From Pelorhabdus rhamnosifermentans (GTDB taxonomy: Bacteria; Bacillota; Negativicutes; UMGS1260): a stretch of 64,000 nucleotides of DNA. How positions within the stretch are numbered: the first letter of the stretch is position 1; each line of letters starts with the position of its first letter. Below are positions 1 to 9,961 of the stretch, piece by piece. The stretch is from NCBI RefSeq assembly GCF_018835585.1, contig NZ_JAHGVE010000011.1, positions 1 through 64,000 of the forward strand, in the 5' to 3' direction. The notes below the pieces were generated by a model, which was not told the origin of the DNA, did no database searches, and saw only the letters and a program-made list of their open reading frames with translations. Made by a program: the position numbers and the translations under genes.

Positions 1-1044
1 GCAATAGAACGCGAAGCTGTTGAATCGACAGCGACAGTAGATAAGAAAGATTACAAAGGTGTTTGGGTTTTCGTAGAACATCAAAAAGGATTGGCACGTG
101 GCGTCGCTCATGAACTTTTGGGCGAAGGCCGGATTCTTGCCGACAAACTTGGCGAAGAATTGGCAGCTGTTGTCATTGGCGGCAATACAGAAGAAATCGC
201 CAAAGATGTCATTGCCAGCGGTGCGGACAAGGTCTATGTTGTAGCAGGCGAAGAGTATGCCCATTACAATCCAGATGCTTATACCATTGCATTTGTTGAC
301 TTAATCAATACGTATAAACCCAATGTGATACTATTAGGCGCAACAGTAGATGGACGCGATCTTGGACCGCGTGTGTCTTGTCGTGTCAAAGCAGGTCTAA
401 CTGCCGATTGTACCAATTTGGATATTGATGAAGAAACCCGTTTAGTTGCTTGGACGCGTCCCGCTTTTGGCGGTAATATTATGGCAACGATTCTTTGTCC
501 TGACTATCGTCCACAAATGGGAACAGTTCGTCCGAAAGTATTTAAACGTCCGGAGCAAGACTTTAGCCGGACAGGCGAAATTATTAAAGTGCCAAGTAAA
601 GTAAAACCCGAAGACATTCGTACCAAGCTTATTGAAGTCATCAATCTTTGTACAACTTCCGTCAACATTGAAGAAGCGGAAATTATCGTTTCCGGTGGAC
701 GCGGCATGTGTGATATGGCAAACTTTAAATTGCTTGAAGAACTAGCTGAGGCTGTGGGCGGTGCTGTAGGTGCTTCACGTGCAGCAGTTGATGCCGGCTG
801 GATGCCTGCGCTTCATCAAGTAGGACAGACAGGCAAGACAGTGGCACCGAAAATTTATTTTGCTTTCGGTATTTCCGGTGCCATTCAGCATTTAGCGGGT
901 ATGAGTACATCAGACATCATTATCGCAATCAACAAAGATCCCGATGCAAATATCTTCAAATTTGCTAATTATGGTATTGTAGCTGACGCGCTGCAAGTTA
1001 TTCCGATGCTCACCGCAGAATTCAAAAAGTTAAAAGCAAACTGA
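1..1044 (+). CDS. etfA: Electron transfer flavoprotein alpha subunit, 5' partial
   Basis: EtfA binds FAD and, with EtfB, passes electrons between acyl-CoA dehydrogenases and other redox partners. The reading frame is open from base 1, so the gene starts before the window; the TTG at 91 is internal, because residues before it ([10 protein letters not shown]) already belong to the conserved EtfA N-terminus. The C-terminal FAD domain is clear: GGRGMCD, then [20 protein letters not shown] and a final NKDPDANIF segment. It ends at TGA 1042-1044 and is followed by a terminator. The partner etfB is presumably just upstream, outside the window. Identity is secure; the true start cannot be seen. Confidence 0.93.
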   Translation, partial: AIEREAVESTATVDKKDYKGVWVFVEHQKGLARGVAHELLGEGRILADKLGEELAAVVIGGNTEEIAKDVIASGADKVYVVAGEEYAHYNPDAYTIAFVDLINTYKPNVILLGATVDGRDLGPRVSCRVKAGLTADCTNLDIDEETRLVAWTRPAFGGNIMATILCPDYRPQMGTVRPKVFKRPEQDFSRTGEIIKVPSKVKPEDIRTKLIEVINLCTTSVNIEEAEIIVSGGRGMCDMANFKLLEELAEAVGGAVGASRAAVDAGWMPALHQVGQTGKTVAPKIYFAFGISGAIQHLAGMSTSDIIIAINKDPDANIFKFANYGIVADALQVIPMLTAEFKKLKAN

Positions 1045-1054
1045 TGGTTTTTAG

Positions 1055-1130
1055 GAATACACCTCTTCATCTATGGTAGTTGGTTTAGTTACCTTCTTTT
1101 TACCATTTTTGAATAGGGGTGTATTTTTTT
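1055..1130 (+). terminator. Probable terminator after etfA
   Basis: AATACACC at 1056-1063 pairs with GGTGTATT at 1118-1125, followed by a T run. A smaller GGTA/TACC stem sits in the long loop. Position directly after etfA supports termination; the long loop makes it less than ideal. Confidence 0.6.
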
Positions 1131-1246
1131 ATAACAAATACGTTTTTTTACTGAAATGAGAGAATTGGCTAAAAAAGAGAATTTCTATTACTAAATTACC
1201 GAATTTAGTGAAAACGGAGAAAATTAGTCAAATTAGATTAACAGCA

Positions 1247-1275
1247 TTGCATATGCAACTAAAATATTGTATTAT
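1247..1275 (+). promoter_or_regulatory. MarR-gene promoter overlapped by a 12-bp palindrome
   Basis: TTGCAT (1247-1252), a 17-base spacer and TATTAT (1270-1275) make a sigma-A type promoter. The perfect palindrome TTGCATATGCAA (1247-1258) covers the -35 box, the usual arrangement for a MarR regulator repressing its own gene. Operator function is inferred. Confidence 0.55.
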
Positions 1276-1333
1276 ATTAAATATTGATGTTCAAAATAGT
1301 TTGCTTACAAAAAAAAATCAGAGGTAGTGGAAT

Positions 1334-1762
1334 ATGTTGGAAATTTTCGACAGTAGTTGCATTTTATTAGCAAAGGCCGAGCAAAAACATTATCAGTATA
1401 CAAAGAGATTACTGGCAACGCAGGGTCTGGAGATTACGCCAGGACAAATGTCTGTATTGTATACCTTGTATAAGCGTGATGGTATTTCCATTACTGACTT
1501 GAGTAAAAATTGTTACTTAGATAATTCTACATTGACTGGTCTTATTGACCGATTGGAACGTTTAGAACTAGTTTTCCGTAAAAATGTACCTGAAGATCGT
1601 CGCTTGTATTATATTTTTTTATCCGAAAAAGCTCATAGCATTCGTGATAAGGTAATCAATGTTATGACTCAAGTATCAGAAACAATGTTGGATGGATGCA
1701 GCGAAGAAGAGACCAAAATATTTCGTCATGTGTTATTAAATATTTTCAATAAACTGGGATAA
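1334..1762 (+). CDS. MarR-family transcriptional regulator
   Basis: A 142-residue winged-helix regulator of normal MarR length. The recognition region reads ISITDLSKNCYLDNSTLTGL and is followed by the typical wing with DRLERLELV and PEDRRLYY. A ribosome site (AGAGGTAG) precedes the ATG. The gene stands alone between the etfA terminator and a bidirectional terminator, so its targets are not evident from operon structure; the 12-bp palindrome in its own promoter suggests autoregulation. Other targets could include the neighbouring etf genes, but nothing in the sequence shows this. MarR ligands are often phenolic or lipid-derived compounds; none is indicated here. Confidence 0.85.
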   Translation: MLEIFDSSCILLAKAEQKHYQYTKRLLATQGLEITPGQMSVLYTLYKRDGISITDLSKNCYLDNSTLTGLIDRLERLELVFRKNVPEDRRLYYIFLSEKAHSIRDKVINVMTQVSETMLDGCSEEETKIFRHVLLNIFNKLG

Positions 1763-1829
1763 AAATCAAGTAAAAAAAATTACATTTGTAATATTGGCCT
1801 GGAAAATGAATCAATCGTATTTGGACAGT

Positions 1830-1873
1830 AAAAAAGGATTTGAACGAATTGTATCGTTCAAATCCTTTTTTTT
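1830..1873. terminator. Bidirectional terminator between marR-type and deoR-type genes
   Basis: A perfect 16-base stem (AAAAGGATTTGAACGA against its complement, loop ATTGTA) flanked by A and T runs on both sides. It can end the MarR transcript on the plus strand and the DeoR transcript on the minus strand. Confidence 0.9.
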
Positions 1874-1925
1874 ATTCGGTTTTTACCATATCTGGAATAA
1901 AGTATCTACACGTTGAGGTATTTAT

Positions 1926-2693
1926 TTACGCAGGAGCTTGGGGGGTGAGTAATGCAATGTTGTGTTCTTTAAAAAAATCGACATATTCATCGGCAGGTTG
2001 GACGTTCGTTATAAACGTTTGGATATCTTTTAAATTATAATAAGTCGTTAATGAAGCGCGTCCTAATTTAGTATTATCAGCTAATAAGATAATATTATCA
2101 CATTTTTCAACAATATACTTTTTTATGTCATACTCATAGGATGATGAATTAGTGACTCCTTTTGAAATGGAAACTCCGGTAGTGGCCATAAAAGCTTTTG
2201 AAATATTATATTTCTTGAGTAAGCTAACAGCTTCTATTTCAACAAACGAGTTTGTTCTTCTAAATAGTGTTCCGCCTGTGGAAATAATATTTAGATTAGA
2301 GAATGGGATGGAATCCATAATGACATTTAGGTTATTTGTAATGATGGTTAAATTTTTTATTTGAGATAAATAAGGGATCATGTGCAAGGTGGTGGTTCCT
2401 GAGTCAATGTAAATAATGTCCCCATCATCAACTAATGTACTCGCAATATGGGCAATTGCCTGTTTGGCTTCTTTATTTCTTACTTCTCTGGATTCGAATG
2501 GTTCAGTGGTTTTCTTGTCATTTAGGATAATTCCACCATAAACTTTTTTAATCATACCCTGTTTTTCCAACTCATTAATATCTCTTCGCATGGTGTTTTT
2601 AGAAACTTTGAGTAAGTTACATAATTCTTCAATTGTTGCCCGTTCATTTTCAATAATATAAGTTTCCAGTTCTTTAATTCTGCTTGCTTTCAA
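1926..2693 (-). CDS. iolR: DeoR-family repressor, likely of the inositol operon
   Basis: A 255-residue DeoR regulator: N-terminal winged helix (residues 1-57, with VSKNTMRRDINELEKQGMI) and a C-terminal DeoRC sugar-phosphate sensor domain (IIYIDSGTTTLHM near residue 95). It is transcribed away from the inositol genes that begin at 3239, the arrangement seen for IolR, which is released by 2-deoxy-5-keto-gluconate 6-phosphate. That inducer is known from Bacillus subtilis IolR and is only inferred here. The ATG has a GAGGTGA ribosome site on the minus strand. DeoR family membership is certain; assignment as IolR rests on position. Confidence 0.8.
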   Translation of the reverse strand: MKASRIKELETYIIENERATIEELCNLLKVSKNTMRRDINELEKQGMIKKVYGGIILNDKKTTEPFESREVRNKEAKQAIAHIASTLVDDGDIIYIDSGTTTLHMIPYLSQIKNLTIITNNLNVIMDSIPFSNLNIISTGGTLFRRTNSFVEIEAVSLLKKYNISKAFMATTGVSISKGVTNSSSYEYDIKKYIVEKCDNIILLADNTKLGRASLTTYYNLKDIQTFITNVQPADEYVDFFKEHNIALLTPQAPA

Positions 2694-3238
2694 GTTATCA
2701 CCTCAGTAAAATTCTGTTTTAAATCTTAAATGGGGCTGAGTAGACTATAACTCCAATTTTTAGGGAATGCATTTTTGGCGATAATTAAGTATTTTAGCCA
2801 TATTTTGTGTCTATTAAAAGATCAACTTTATTATACAATAACAAAATATAATAATCAAATAAAATCAATATTACCAAGTTAAATAACCAATATAACCAAA
2901 AAATATTAGTTCAATGTTTAATGAAATGACTACTCATTCTAGAGTGGGTAGTCTTATACATTTAGGAATGTATTGAAGTACGATTTTTCAAAATAACAAC
3001 ATTTAAGTATGAATTGCATTTCTGTTGGTAACTAAAGAGCAAATCTATTATTTTTCTTATATTTGAATACTGAAAACATTTAAAAAAATATAATTTTAAT
3101 ATTGTAATTACTATTTGCACGGATTATAATGTAACCATAAAGTGATAGAAAAAGCTCTAACATTTTATTGAAAGTAATCAAAATATAATAAAATATAACC
3201 ATTACGGTATCAACATGTACAAAGAAAGGATGAATGTT
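2694..3238. other. AT-rich divergent control region between iolR and the iol operon
   Basis: No gene was found here. It holds a 26-base imperfect inverted repeat (2928-2953, arms GACTACTCATTCT and AGAGTGGGTAGTC, 11 of 13 matching), a 13-base direct repeat CAAAATATAATAA (2842-2854 and 3179-3191), and a promoter reading toward the iol genes (3102-3130). The direct repeat near both gene starts is a candidate repressor site. All regulatory roles are inferred. Confidence 0.5.
3102..3130 (+). promoter_or_regulatory. Probable iol operon promoter
   Basis: TTGTAA (3102-3107), spacer of 17, and a consensus TATAAT (3125-3130). It lies 108 bases before the first iol-cluster start codon, leaving room for a leader that contains the second CAAAATATAATAA repeat, where bound repressor could block elongation or initiation. 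Confidence 0.55.
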
Positions 3239-4393
3239 ATGGCGAATTTGTTTTTAACTCCACAAAGAATTATTTCAGGCAAAGAAGCATTGTTGAAGTC
3301 CGGTCCCTATTTAAAAACGTTTGGAAATAAAGCACTTATTGTTACGGATAAGATTATGTTGAGTATTGGTAATGTAAAAAAAGTAACTAATCTCTTGGAT
3401 AGTCAAAATATTATGTATGAAGTGTTTCCGAAAATTAACAGTGAGCCCACCGATAAGATGGTTTATCAAGGAGTTGAAGTTTATAGAAAGACCGATTGTA
3501 ATTTCTTGATTGCTCTTGGCGGGGGTAGTCCTATCGATACCATGAAGGCTATCGGAATTATGCTCAATACTTTCAGTAAGTTAGCTGATTATATGGGAAA
3601 AGAAATCACGGTTCTTCCGCCTAAATTAGTTGCTATACCGACAACTGCGGGAACTGGCTCAGAAGCCACACAGTTTACGATTATATCGGATACGCAAACT
3701 GAGGTTAAAATGTTGTTGAAAGGTGCAGTTTTATTGCCTGCACTAGCTGTTGTCGATCCAGATTTAACGATTACTTCACCAAAGAAAGTTACTGCCGCAA
3801 CAGGTCTTGATGCTTTGACCCATGCGATCGAAGCCTATACCTCGAAGAAGGCCCAGCCCTTATCAGATATTTTTGCTCTTTCGGCCTGTAAACGTATTTT
3901 CGAAAATTTAAAGCAAGCTTATGAAAATGGAAATGATTTAGAAGCGAGAAATGAAATGTCACTTGCTTCACTTGAGGCTGGGATTGCTTTTAATAATTCC
4001 TCGGTTACACTTGTTCATGGTATGAGTCGGCCTATTGGTGCATTATTTCATGTGCCGCATGGAATGTCGAATGCGATGCTGCTTGTAGATTGCTTAAAAT
4101 TCGCCATGTACGGTGCACAAGCAAGATTTGCTGATATTGCAAAAGAGGTAGGTTTTTATAAAGAAGGGATGAGTGATGAAAAAGCAGCTTTGTGTCTTTT
4201 AAATGAGATTAAAAAGTTGTGCGATCAATTACAAGTTCCAACTTTAGAAGAATTTGGCGTGGATAAAAATCATTTTTTTGCCATGATCAATAAAATGGCT
4301 CAGGATGCTATGGAAAGCGGCAGTCCGAACAATACAGTGAGAAAAGTAGACCAAGACGACATCAGTGCTATATATACGAGACTTTGGAATTAA
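3239..4393 (+). CDS. Iron-containing alcohol dehydrogenase in the inositol operon
   Basis: A group III Fe-dependent, NAD(P)-linked alcohol dehydrogenase of 384 residues. It shows the nucleotide motif GGGSPID (about residue 94) and metal ligands in TGLDALTHAIEAY (Asp ~190, His ~194) and HGMSRPIGALFHVPHG (His ~259 and ~273). The start at 3239 is preferred over 3215 because AAAGAAAGGA (3221-3230) is a well-spaced ribosome site for it. It is the first gene of the iol operon, the place iolA (malonate-semialdehyde dehydrogenase) takes in Bacillus subtilis, and no iolA is present in the cluster. A role in reducing malonate semialdehyde to 3-hydroxypropionate is plausible but unproven. Family assignment is firm; the substrate is unknown. 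Confidence 0.88.
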   Translation: MANLFLTPQRIISGKEALLKSGPYLKTFGNKALIVTDKIMLSIGNVKKVTNLLDSQNIMYEVFPKINSEPTDKMVYQGVEVYRKTDCNFLIALGGGSPIDTMKAIGIMLNTFSKLADYMGKEITVLPPKLVAIPTTAGTGSEATQFTIISDTQTEVKMLLKGAVLLPALAVVDPDLTITSPKKVTAATGLDALTHAIEAYTSKKAQPLSDIFALSACKRIFENLKQAYENGNDLEARNEMSLASLEAGIAFNNSSVTLVHGMSRPIGALFHVPHGMSNAMLLVDCLKFAMYGAQARFADIAKEVGFYKEGMSDEKAALCLLNEIKKLCDQLQVPTLEEFGVDKNHFFAMINKMAQDAMESGSPNNTVRKVDQDDISAIYTRLWN

Positions 4394-4422
4394 GAGTATT
4401 GCTTTTAAGGAGGAAAACTTAG

Positions 4423-5268
4423 ATGTCGTTAGTCACGATGAAAGATATTTTGAAATACACACAGCAGTCTCATTGTGGAGTGGGATCATTTAGTGTTGTC
4501 AGTATGGAAATGGTTATGGGAACGATCAGGGCCGCAGAAGAACTGCACTCGTCAATTATCTTGCAAGTTGCTGAAGTACGGCTAAAATATTGTCCCCTTG
4601 ATTTGATTGGTCCTGTTATGATTCAAGCTGCACAAAAAGCAAAGGTGCCTGTTGCTGTTCATCTTGATCATGGATTGAAAGTCGAAACCATTCGGCAGGC
4701 ATTAGAATTAGGTTTTACATCGGTCATGCTGGATGGTTCACAGTTGCCATTGGAAGACAATATTGCGAGGACCCTTGAAGTCATAAGATTAGCGAAAAAG
4801 TATGGAGCATCGACAGAAGCTGAGATAGGCAGAGTGGGCGGTAGTGAAGATGGCTCGGAAGAAATTGAAATGATGTGCACCGATGTTCATGATGCGAAAC
4901 GTTTCTTTGAAGCCACAGGTGTGGACGCATTAGCAGTGGCAATTGGCAATGCCCATGGAATGTATAAAGATAAACCTTGCTTGCAATTTGGGCGTTTGGC
5001 AGATATTCATCAGGCTGTCGAAGTTCCGTTAGTCCTTCATGGGGGTTCTGGATTAACAACGGAAGACTTTCGCGGATGTATCAAAAATGGAATTAAGAAA
5101 ATCAATGTACAGACAGCAACCTTGAATAAAATTATTGAAAATGTACAACTTCTTTTTCAACAAAAACAAAAAGTGGAATATTTTGACTATCAGCAATGTG
5201 TGATTGATGCGGCATGTGAAAATGTGAGAAATCACATTCAAGCATTTCAAAGTAATCATCAGGTTTAA
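4423..5268 (+). CDS. iolJ: Class II aldolase, 6-phospho-5-dehydro-2-deoxy-D-gluconate aldolase (IolJ)
   Basis: A 281-residue zinc-dependent class II aldolase. Zinc ligands are visible in HLDHG (about residue 80-84), GNAHGMY (His ~179) and LHGGSG (His ~206). In inositol breakdown IolJ splits 2-deoxy-5-keto-D-gluconate 6-phosphate into dihydroxyacetone phosphate and malonate semialdehyde. By sequence alone it could be a fructose- or tagatose-bisphosphate aldolase, but its place between the other iol genes favours IolJ. It has an AAGGAGG ribosome site and follows the Fe-alcohol dehydrogenase by 29 bases. Confidence 0.87.
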   Translation: MSLVTMKDILKYTQQSHCGVGSFSVVSMEMVMGTIRAAEELHSSIILQVAEVRLKYCPLDLIGPVMIQAAQKAKVPVAVHLDHGLKVETIRQALELGFTSVMLDGSQLPLEDNIARTLEVIRLAKKYGASTEAEIGRVGGSEDGSEEIEMMCTDVHDAKRFFEATGVDALAVAIGNAHGMYKDKPCLQFGRLADIHQAVEVPLVLHGGSGLTTEDFRGCIKNGIKKINVQTATLNKIIENVQLLFQQKQKVEYFDYQQCVIDAACENVRNHIQAFQSNHQV

Positions 5269-5283
5269 GAAGGGGCGGTTGAA

Positions 5284-6303
5284 GTGAATCACATTGTGTT
5301 TGATCAGAAACGAAAAATGGATATTATCCCGGTTGGTAGAGTCGCTATTGATTTTAATCCCATCGATATGAATAAGCCGTTAGAAGAAAGTACGACTTTT
5401 AAAAAATATCTGGGGGGATCTCCTGCTAATATTGCTGTAGGTATGGCGCGTTTAGGGAAAAAAGTCGGGTTTATTGGTAAGGTATCAGACGATCAATTTG
5501 GCCGGTTTGTGACGCAGTACTTTCAAAAAGAAGGCATTGATATTTCAAACATTGCTATAGCGAAAAACGGCGAGTCTTTGGGACTTACTTTTACAGAAAT
5601 TGCGAGTCCGACAGATAGCAGTATTCTGATGTATCGCAATGCTGTGGCTGATTTAGCTTTGTCACCGGAAGACATTAATGAAGAATATATCAAAAATGCA
5701 AAGTCTATTGTCATATCAGGTACGGCTTTAGCGGCCAGTCCTTCACGCGAAGCGGCGTTATTGGCTTTGGAATATGCAAAGAAAAATGGCACTATTGTAA
5801 TATTCGATATTGATTATCGCAGTTATACGTGGAAATCAAAAGCAGAACTTGTTGTTTATTCCTCAGCAGTTGCCAGGTTAAGCGATATTATTTTAGGTTC
5901 GAGAGAAGAATTTGATTTAATGGAAAGTCTTCTAAGGTCGGAAGTTAGTACAGATCAGGAAATTGCGCAACGGTGGTTTGCGCAGGGCAATCAGATTATT
6001 GTTATTAAACATGGCAAGGAAGGTTCAACTGCTTATACTGCCGATGGGCAAAAGTATGTCATTAAACCGTTTCCAATTAAATTGTTGAAATCTTTTGGCG
6101 GCGGAGATGCTTATGCGTCAGCTTTCTTATATGGACTAATGGAAGGCTGGGATATTATTGACTGTCTTGAATTCGGCAGTGGTTCAGCTTCTATGTTGGT
6201 ATCCAGTCACAGTTGTTCGGAAGCCATGCCAACTGTAGATGAAATTAAGAACTTTATTAGCAAGGAAAAACAAGAATATGGTGAAATGATCGCTCGAGTA
6301 TAG
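5284..6303 (+). CDS. iolC: 5-dehydro-2-deoxygluconokinase
   Basis: A 339-residue PfkB/ribokinase-family sugar kinase that phosphorylates 2-deoxy-5-keto-gluconate at C6. The N-terminal PfkB signature reads GGSPANIAVGMARLGKKVGF, and the C-terminal catalytic motif is GGGDAYASAF (about residue 272), where the more usual form is GAGD; the catalytic Asp is kept. It starts with GTG at 5284 behind AGAAGGGGCGG, 15 bases after iolJ, and makes the substrate for IolJ. Family and role agree with the operon. Confidence 0.9.
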   Translation: MNHIVFDQKRKMDIIPVGRVAIDFNPIDMNKPLEESTTFKKYLGGSPANIAVGMARLGKKVGFIGKVSDDQFGRFVTQYFQKEGIDISNIAIAKNGESLGLTFTEIASPTDSSILMYRNAVADLALSPEDINEEYIKNAKSIVISGTALAASPSREAALLALEYAKKNGTIVIFDIDYRSYTWKSKAELVVYSSAVARLSDIILGSREEFDLMESLLRSEVSTDQEIAQRWFAQGNQIIVIKHGKEGSTAYTADGQKYVIKPFPIKLLKSFGGGDAYASAFLYGLMEGWDIIDCLEFGSGSASMLVSSHSCSEAMPTVDEIKNFISKEKQEYGEMIARV

Positions 6304-6315
6304 GAGGGAATGATT

Positions 6316-7104
6316 ATGGTACAAGATTTCGGTGAGCTCAAGGATGGCTCCAATACATTATGTGAAGTAAATGGAAAAAATGAAGAAATGTTAATGGATA
6401 TTAACGTGGAAAAATTGAGTACAAAAGACAAAAAATCTTATTATCAACAAACGAAGGAAATGGCTATTTTACTTCTGGAAGGCAAGCTGAAAATAAGCTG
6501 GTCTGGCAAGGAAAAATTAATTGAGCGAAAATCGGTATTTGATGAAGATCCCTGGTGTCTTCATGTTTCCAAAGAAACTGAAGTTACTTTGGAAGTGCTA
6601 GAGGAAAGCGAAGTTATTGTTCAATGTACTGAGAATGCCAATAAATTCGAAGATAAATTATATTCTCCTCAAGACTGTCAAAGTGATATCTTTGGGGAAG
6701 GCGTTTGGCATGATACTGCCAGAAGAGTGGTGCGGACAGTATTTGACTATCGTAATGCACCTTACTCTAATATGGTTATGGGAGAGGTGATTACTTATCC
6801 AGGTAAATGGTCCAGTTATCCACCTCATCATCATCCACAACCTGAAGTCTATTATTATAAATTTAATAAACCACAAGGATTTGGATTATGTTTGGTAGGC
6901 GAGGATGCTTACAAGATAAAAGATCATAACTTTGTGACAATTAAGGGAGGCCTTGTTCATCCTCAAACAGCTGCGCCAGGTTATGCGATGTATTATTGCT
7001 GGATGATACGGCATTTGAAGAATAACCCTTGGACAGATAGAATTGATGATCCTAATCATACTTGGTTATGGGATGAAAATGTTAAAATATGGCCGGATAA
7101 ATAG
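6316..7104 (+). CDS. iolB: 5-deoxy-glucuronate isomerase
   Basis: A 262-residue cupin-type isomerase converting 5-deoxy-glucuronate to 2-deoxy-5-keto-gluconate. Metal-binding residues are clear in PPHHHPQPEVYYYKF, and a second His segment reads HPQTAAPGYAMYYCW. Two in-frame ATGs exist (6310 and 6316); AGGAGGG at 6302-6308 is only a base or two from the first but correctly spaced for the second, so 6316 is chosen. It lies between iolC and iolD in the catabolic operon. Confidence 0.92.
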   Translation: MVQDFGELKDGSNTLCEVNGKNEEMLMDINVEKLSTKDKKSYYQQTKEMAILLLEGKLKISWSGKEKLIERKSVFDEDPWCLHVSKETEVTLEVLEESEVIVQCTENANKFEDKLYSPQDCQSDIFGEGVWHDTARRVVRTVFDYRNAPYSNMVMGEVITYPGKWSSYPPHHHPQPEVYYYKFNKPQGFGLCLVGEDAYKIKDHNFVTIKGGLVHPQTAAPGYAMYYCWMIRHLKNNPWTDRIDDPNHTWLWDENVKIWPDK

Positions 7105-7125
7105 CTAAACGGGAGGGGATATGAA

Positions 7126-8988
7126 TTGAAAACAATCAAACTAACAATGGGACAAGCGTTGCTTAAGTTTCTGGATCAGCAATACGTCGAATTCGATGGG
7201 GTAGAAAATAAATTTGTCAAAGGTGTTTTTACCATTTTTGGTCATGGCATGGTTGTTGGTTTTGGTGAAGCTTTACAACAATATCAGGGAGACATGGTTG
7301 TATACCAGGGGAAAAATGAACAAGGCATGGCGAATGCTGCCATTGGTTATGCCAAACAAAAAAATCGGCGTGAAATTATTGCTTGCACTTCTTCCATTGG
7401 TCCGGGTGCTTTGAATATGGTTACTGCAGCAGGTACAGCATCTGTTAACAGGATTCCGTTATTGTTATTTCCCAGTGATACATTTGCTTGTAGGCAGCCT
7501 GATCCAGTATTGCAACAACTTGAAAATCCGACGAGTATATCTATTACTGCCAATGATGCTTTTAAACCGGTGTCAAAATATTGGGACAGAATTGCTCGCC
7601 CTGAGCAGTTGATGACAGCTATGTTAAATGCTATGCGGGTTTTGACTGATCCGGCAGATACGGGTGCGGTAACCATTTGTTTGCCTCAGGATGTGGAAGG
7701 GGAGGCTTATGATTATCCTGTTGAGTTTTTCGCCAAACGGATTCATTATATAACGCGAAAAATCCCGACTCAAGGAGAAATTGCCCGAGCAGCAGCTAAA
7801 ATTCAGCGTAGTAAAAAACCGCTCATGATTTGTGGCGGTGGAGTTGTTTATGCTGAAGCTGGTGAAGCTTTAAAACAATTTGCCGAGAAATTTAACATTC
7901 CCTTTGGCGAAACGCAGGCAGGAAAAGGGGCAATTCCCTGGAACCATAGCCTGAATTTAGGGGGGATCGGAGTTACCGGTGGATTAGCTGCTAATAAGAT
8001 TGCAGCCGATGCAGATTTAATTATTGCAGTAGGTACACGGTTGTCTGATTTTACTACATCATCTAAAGGATTATTCAAAAATCCCTTGGCGGAAGTTTTA
8101 TCGCTGAATGTTAATTCCTTTGATGCCTACAAGATGAATGCAATGGCTGTAGTTGCCGATGCGAAAGAAACGCTGCAGACACTTACTGCCTCACTGGACC
8201 AAGCTGGCTACAAATCGCAGTATAACCAAGAAGTTGTTTTAGCCAAACAGGAGTGGGATCAGGAAGTTGATCGGTTATTTGGTGTTGAGATGGATGCAGG
8301 ATTGTCACAAACGCGGGTTTTAGGTGAAATTTCTAAAATGATGAGTGAAGACGACATTATTGTCGGAGCTTCAGGAAGTTTGCCAGGGTGTTTGCAACGA
8401 CTATGGCGGCCAATAAAGCCGAAAACCTATCATATGGAATATGGATTTTCCTGCATGGGTTATGAAGTATGTGCCACCTTGGGTGTTAAGATGGCTGAAC
8501 CACAGAAAGAAGTCTATTCCATGGTTGGCGATGGAAGCTATTTAATGCTTCACTCGGAGTTCGTTACAAGCATTCAGGAAGGCTACAAGATTAATATTCT
8601 TTTATTTGATAACAGTGGGTTTGGCTGTATTGAAAATTTACAAAATAGTCAGGGAATCCCATCTTTCGGAACGCAATTTAAATTTCGTGATTCCACTACC
8701 GGTCAGTTATCAGGATGTAATTTGCCAATTAATTTTGCTGAATGCGCCAGAGGATATGGGGCAAAAACCTATACGGTACATACCATTCAGGAATTAAAAG
8801 AGGCTTTTGCAAGTGCCCGCCAGGATAAAGTATCCACTTTGATTGATATTAAGGTTTTGCCCAAGACCATGACAGGCGGTTATGAATCATGGTGGCGTGT
8901 TGGAGTACCGGAAGTATCGGAAAATCCGTCTGTTCGTGCAGCTTATCAGCAAATGAAAACAGAGATTGTCAAAGCGAAGAAATTCTAA
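7126..8988 (+). CDS. iolD: 3D-(3,5/4)-trihydroxycyclohexane-1,2-dione hydrolase
   Basis: A 620-residue thiamine-diphosphate enzyme that opens the inositol ring, producing 5-deoxy-glucuronate. The N-terminal pyrimidine-binding domain carries the activating Glu in [17 protein letters not shown] (~residue 66). The C-terminal domain has the ThDP/Mg motif from GDGSYLML (~468) to the NSGFGC segment. The start is TTG at 7126 behind GGGAGGGGAT; the nearby ATG at 7121 is out of frame and stops at once. Its need for ThDP links it to the thiamine genes near 53-54.6 kb. Confidence 0.93.
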   Translation: MKTIKLTMGQALLKFLDQQYVEFDGVENKFVKGVFTIFGHGMVVGFGEALQQYQGDMVVYQGKNEQGMANAAIGYAKQKNRREIIACTSSIGPGALNMVTAAGTASVNRIPLLLFPSDTFACRQPDPVLQQLENPTSISITANDAFKPVSKYWDRIARPEQLMTAMLNAMRVLTDPADTGAVTICLPQDVEGEAYDYPVEFFAKRIHYITRKIPTQGEIARAAAKIQRSKKPLMICGGGVVYAEAGEALKQFAEKFNIPFGETQAGKGAIPWNHSLNLGGIGVTGGLAANKIAADADLIIAVGTRLSDFTTSSKGLFKNPLAEVLSLNVNSFDAYKMNAMAVVADAKETLQTLTASLDQAGYKSQYNQEVVLAKQEWDQEVDRLFGVEMDAGLSQTRVLGEISKMMSEDDIIVGASGSLPGCLQRLWRPIKPKTYHMEYGFSCMGYEVCATLGVKMAEPQKEVYSMVGDGSYLMLHSEFVTSIQEGYKINILLFDNSGFGCIENLQNSQGIPSFGTQFKFRDSTTGQLSGCNLPINFAECARGYGAKTYTVHTIQELKEAFASARQDKVSTLIDIKVLPKTMTGGYESWWRVGVPEVSENPSVRAAYQQMKTEIVKAKKF

Positions 8989-9004
8989 TTTGGAGGGACT
9001 GTGT

Positions 9005-9901
9005 ATGTTAGATAAAACAAAGGTGAAACTGGGAATCGCTCCTATTGCCTGGACGAATGATGATTTGCCTGAACTTGGAAGCGAAAATACTTTTGAACAA
9101 TGCGTGAGTGAAATGGCGCTTGCTGGATTTACTGGCAGTGAAGTGGGTAATAAATATCCGAGAGATACAAAAGTTCTTAAAAAAGCTTTGAAGTTGCGTG
9201 GAATCCATATTGCGAGTGCCTGGTTCAGTTCTTTTTTGACTACTAAGCCGTTTGAAGAGACAAAGACAGCATTTATAAAGCATCGGGATTTTTTACATGC
9301 CATGGGAGCCAAAGTAATTGTTGTTGCGGAACAGGGCCATAGCGTGCAAGGAATGATGGACGTAGCGGTATTTGACGGAAAACCTACTTTTACCGAACAG
9401 GAATGGACCGATTTAGCAACAGGTCTGGAAAATTTGGGGCGTCTAGCAGCAGAAAAGGATATGAAGATTGTTTATCATCACCATATGGGAACAGGCGTAC
9501 AAACGACTGCAGAAATTGATAAACTCATGGCAATGACAGATGAGAAACTGGTTTATCTGTTATTTGATACAGGTCATCTAGTATTTTCAGGCGAAAATCC
9601 AGAACAAATTTTGCAAAAATATGTTAAAAGAATTAAACATGTCCATTTGAAAGACATTCGTTCTGCTGTATTGGCCAAAGTAAAGAGAGAAAAATTGAGT
9701 TTTCTACAGGCCGTAAAATTAGGCGCTTTTACTGTACCAGGCGATGGCATGATCGATTATGAACCGCTGTTTAAAATATTAAATGACAATTATTATGAAG
9801 GCTGGTTTGTCGTTGAGGCCGAACAGGACCCCGCCAAGGCCAATCCACTTGAATATGCATTAAAAGCACGTCAGTATATTAGGGAAAAAACAGGTTTGTA
9901 A
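9005..9901 (+). CDS. iolE: myo-inosose-2 dehydratase
   Basis: A TIM-barrel protein of the sugar phosphate isomerase/epimerase superfamily, 298 residues, which dehydrates scyllo-inosose to the trihydroxycyclohexane-dione used by IolD. Metal-site segments include [18 protein letters not shown] and HVHLKDIR. The ATG at 9005 follows GGAGGG with good spacing; a longer reading from 8966 would overlap the end of iolD and lacks a ribosome site, so it is rejected. It is followed by a 60-base spacer and iolG. Confidence 0.91.
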   Translation: MLDKTKVKLGIAPIAWTNDDLPELGSENTFEQCVSEMALAGFTGSEVGNKYPRDTKVLKKALKLRGIHIASAWFSSFLTTKPFEETKTAFIKHRDFLHAMGAKVIVVAEQGHSVQGMMDVAVFDGKPTFTEQEWTDLATGLENLGRLAAEKDMKIVYHHHMGTGVQTTAEIDKLMAMTDEKLVYLLFDTGHLVFSGENPEQILQKYVKRIKHVHLKDIRSAVLAKVKREKLSFLQAVKLGAFTVPGDGMIDYEPLFKILNDNYYEGWFVVEAEQDPAKANPLEYALKARQYIREKTGL

Positions 9902-9961
9902 TAGTTAAATTGTTTTGATGATATAAAAATGCACATTGGATAATGGAGAGGTGGAATATTG

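Noticed and set aside
91-1044. Starting etfA at the TTG at 91
   Set aside because: The frame is open to base 1 and the residues before 91 match the EtfA N-terminus, so the gene is cut by the window edge.
1840-2040. 66-residue plus-strand reading frame
   Set aside because: It starts inside the bidirectional terminator and overlaps the DeoR gene on the other strand; it has no ribosome site.
8966-9004. Extended N-terminus for iolE
   Set aside because: It would overlap iolD and has no ribosome site, while ATG 9005 has GGAGGG at proper spacing.
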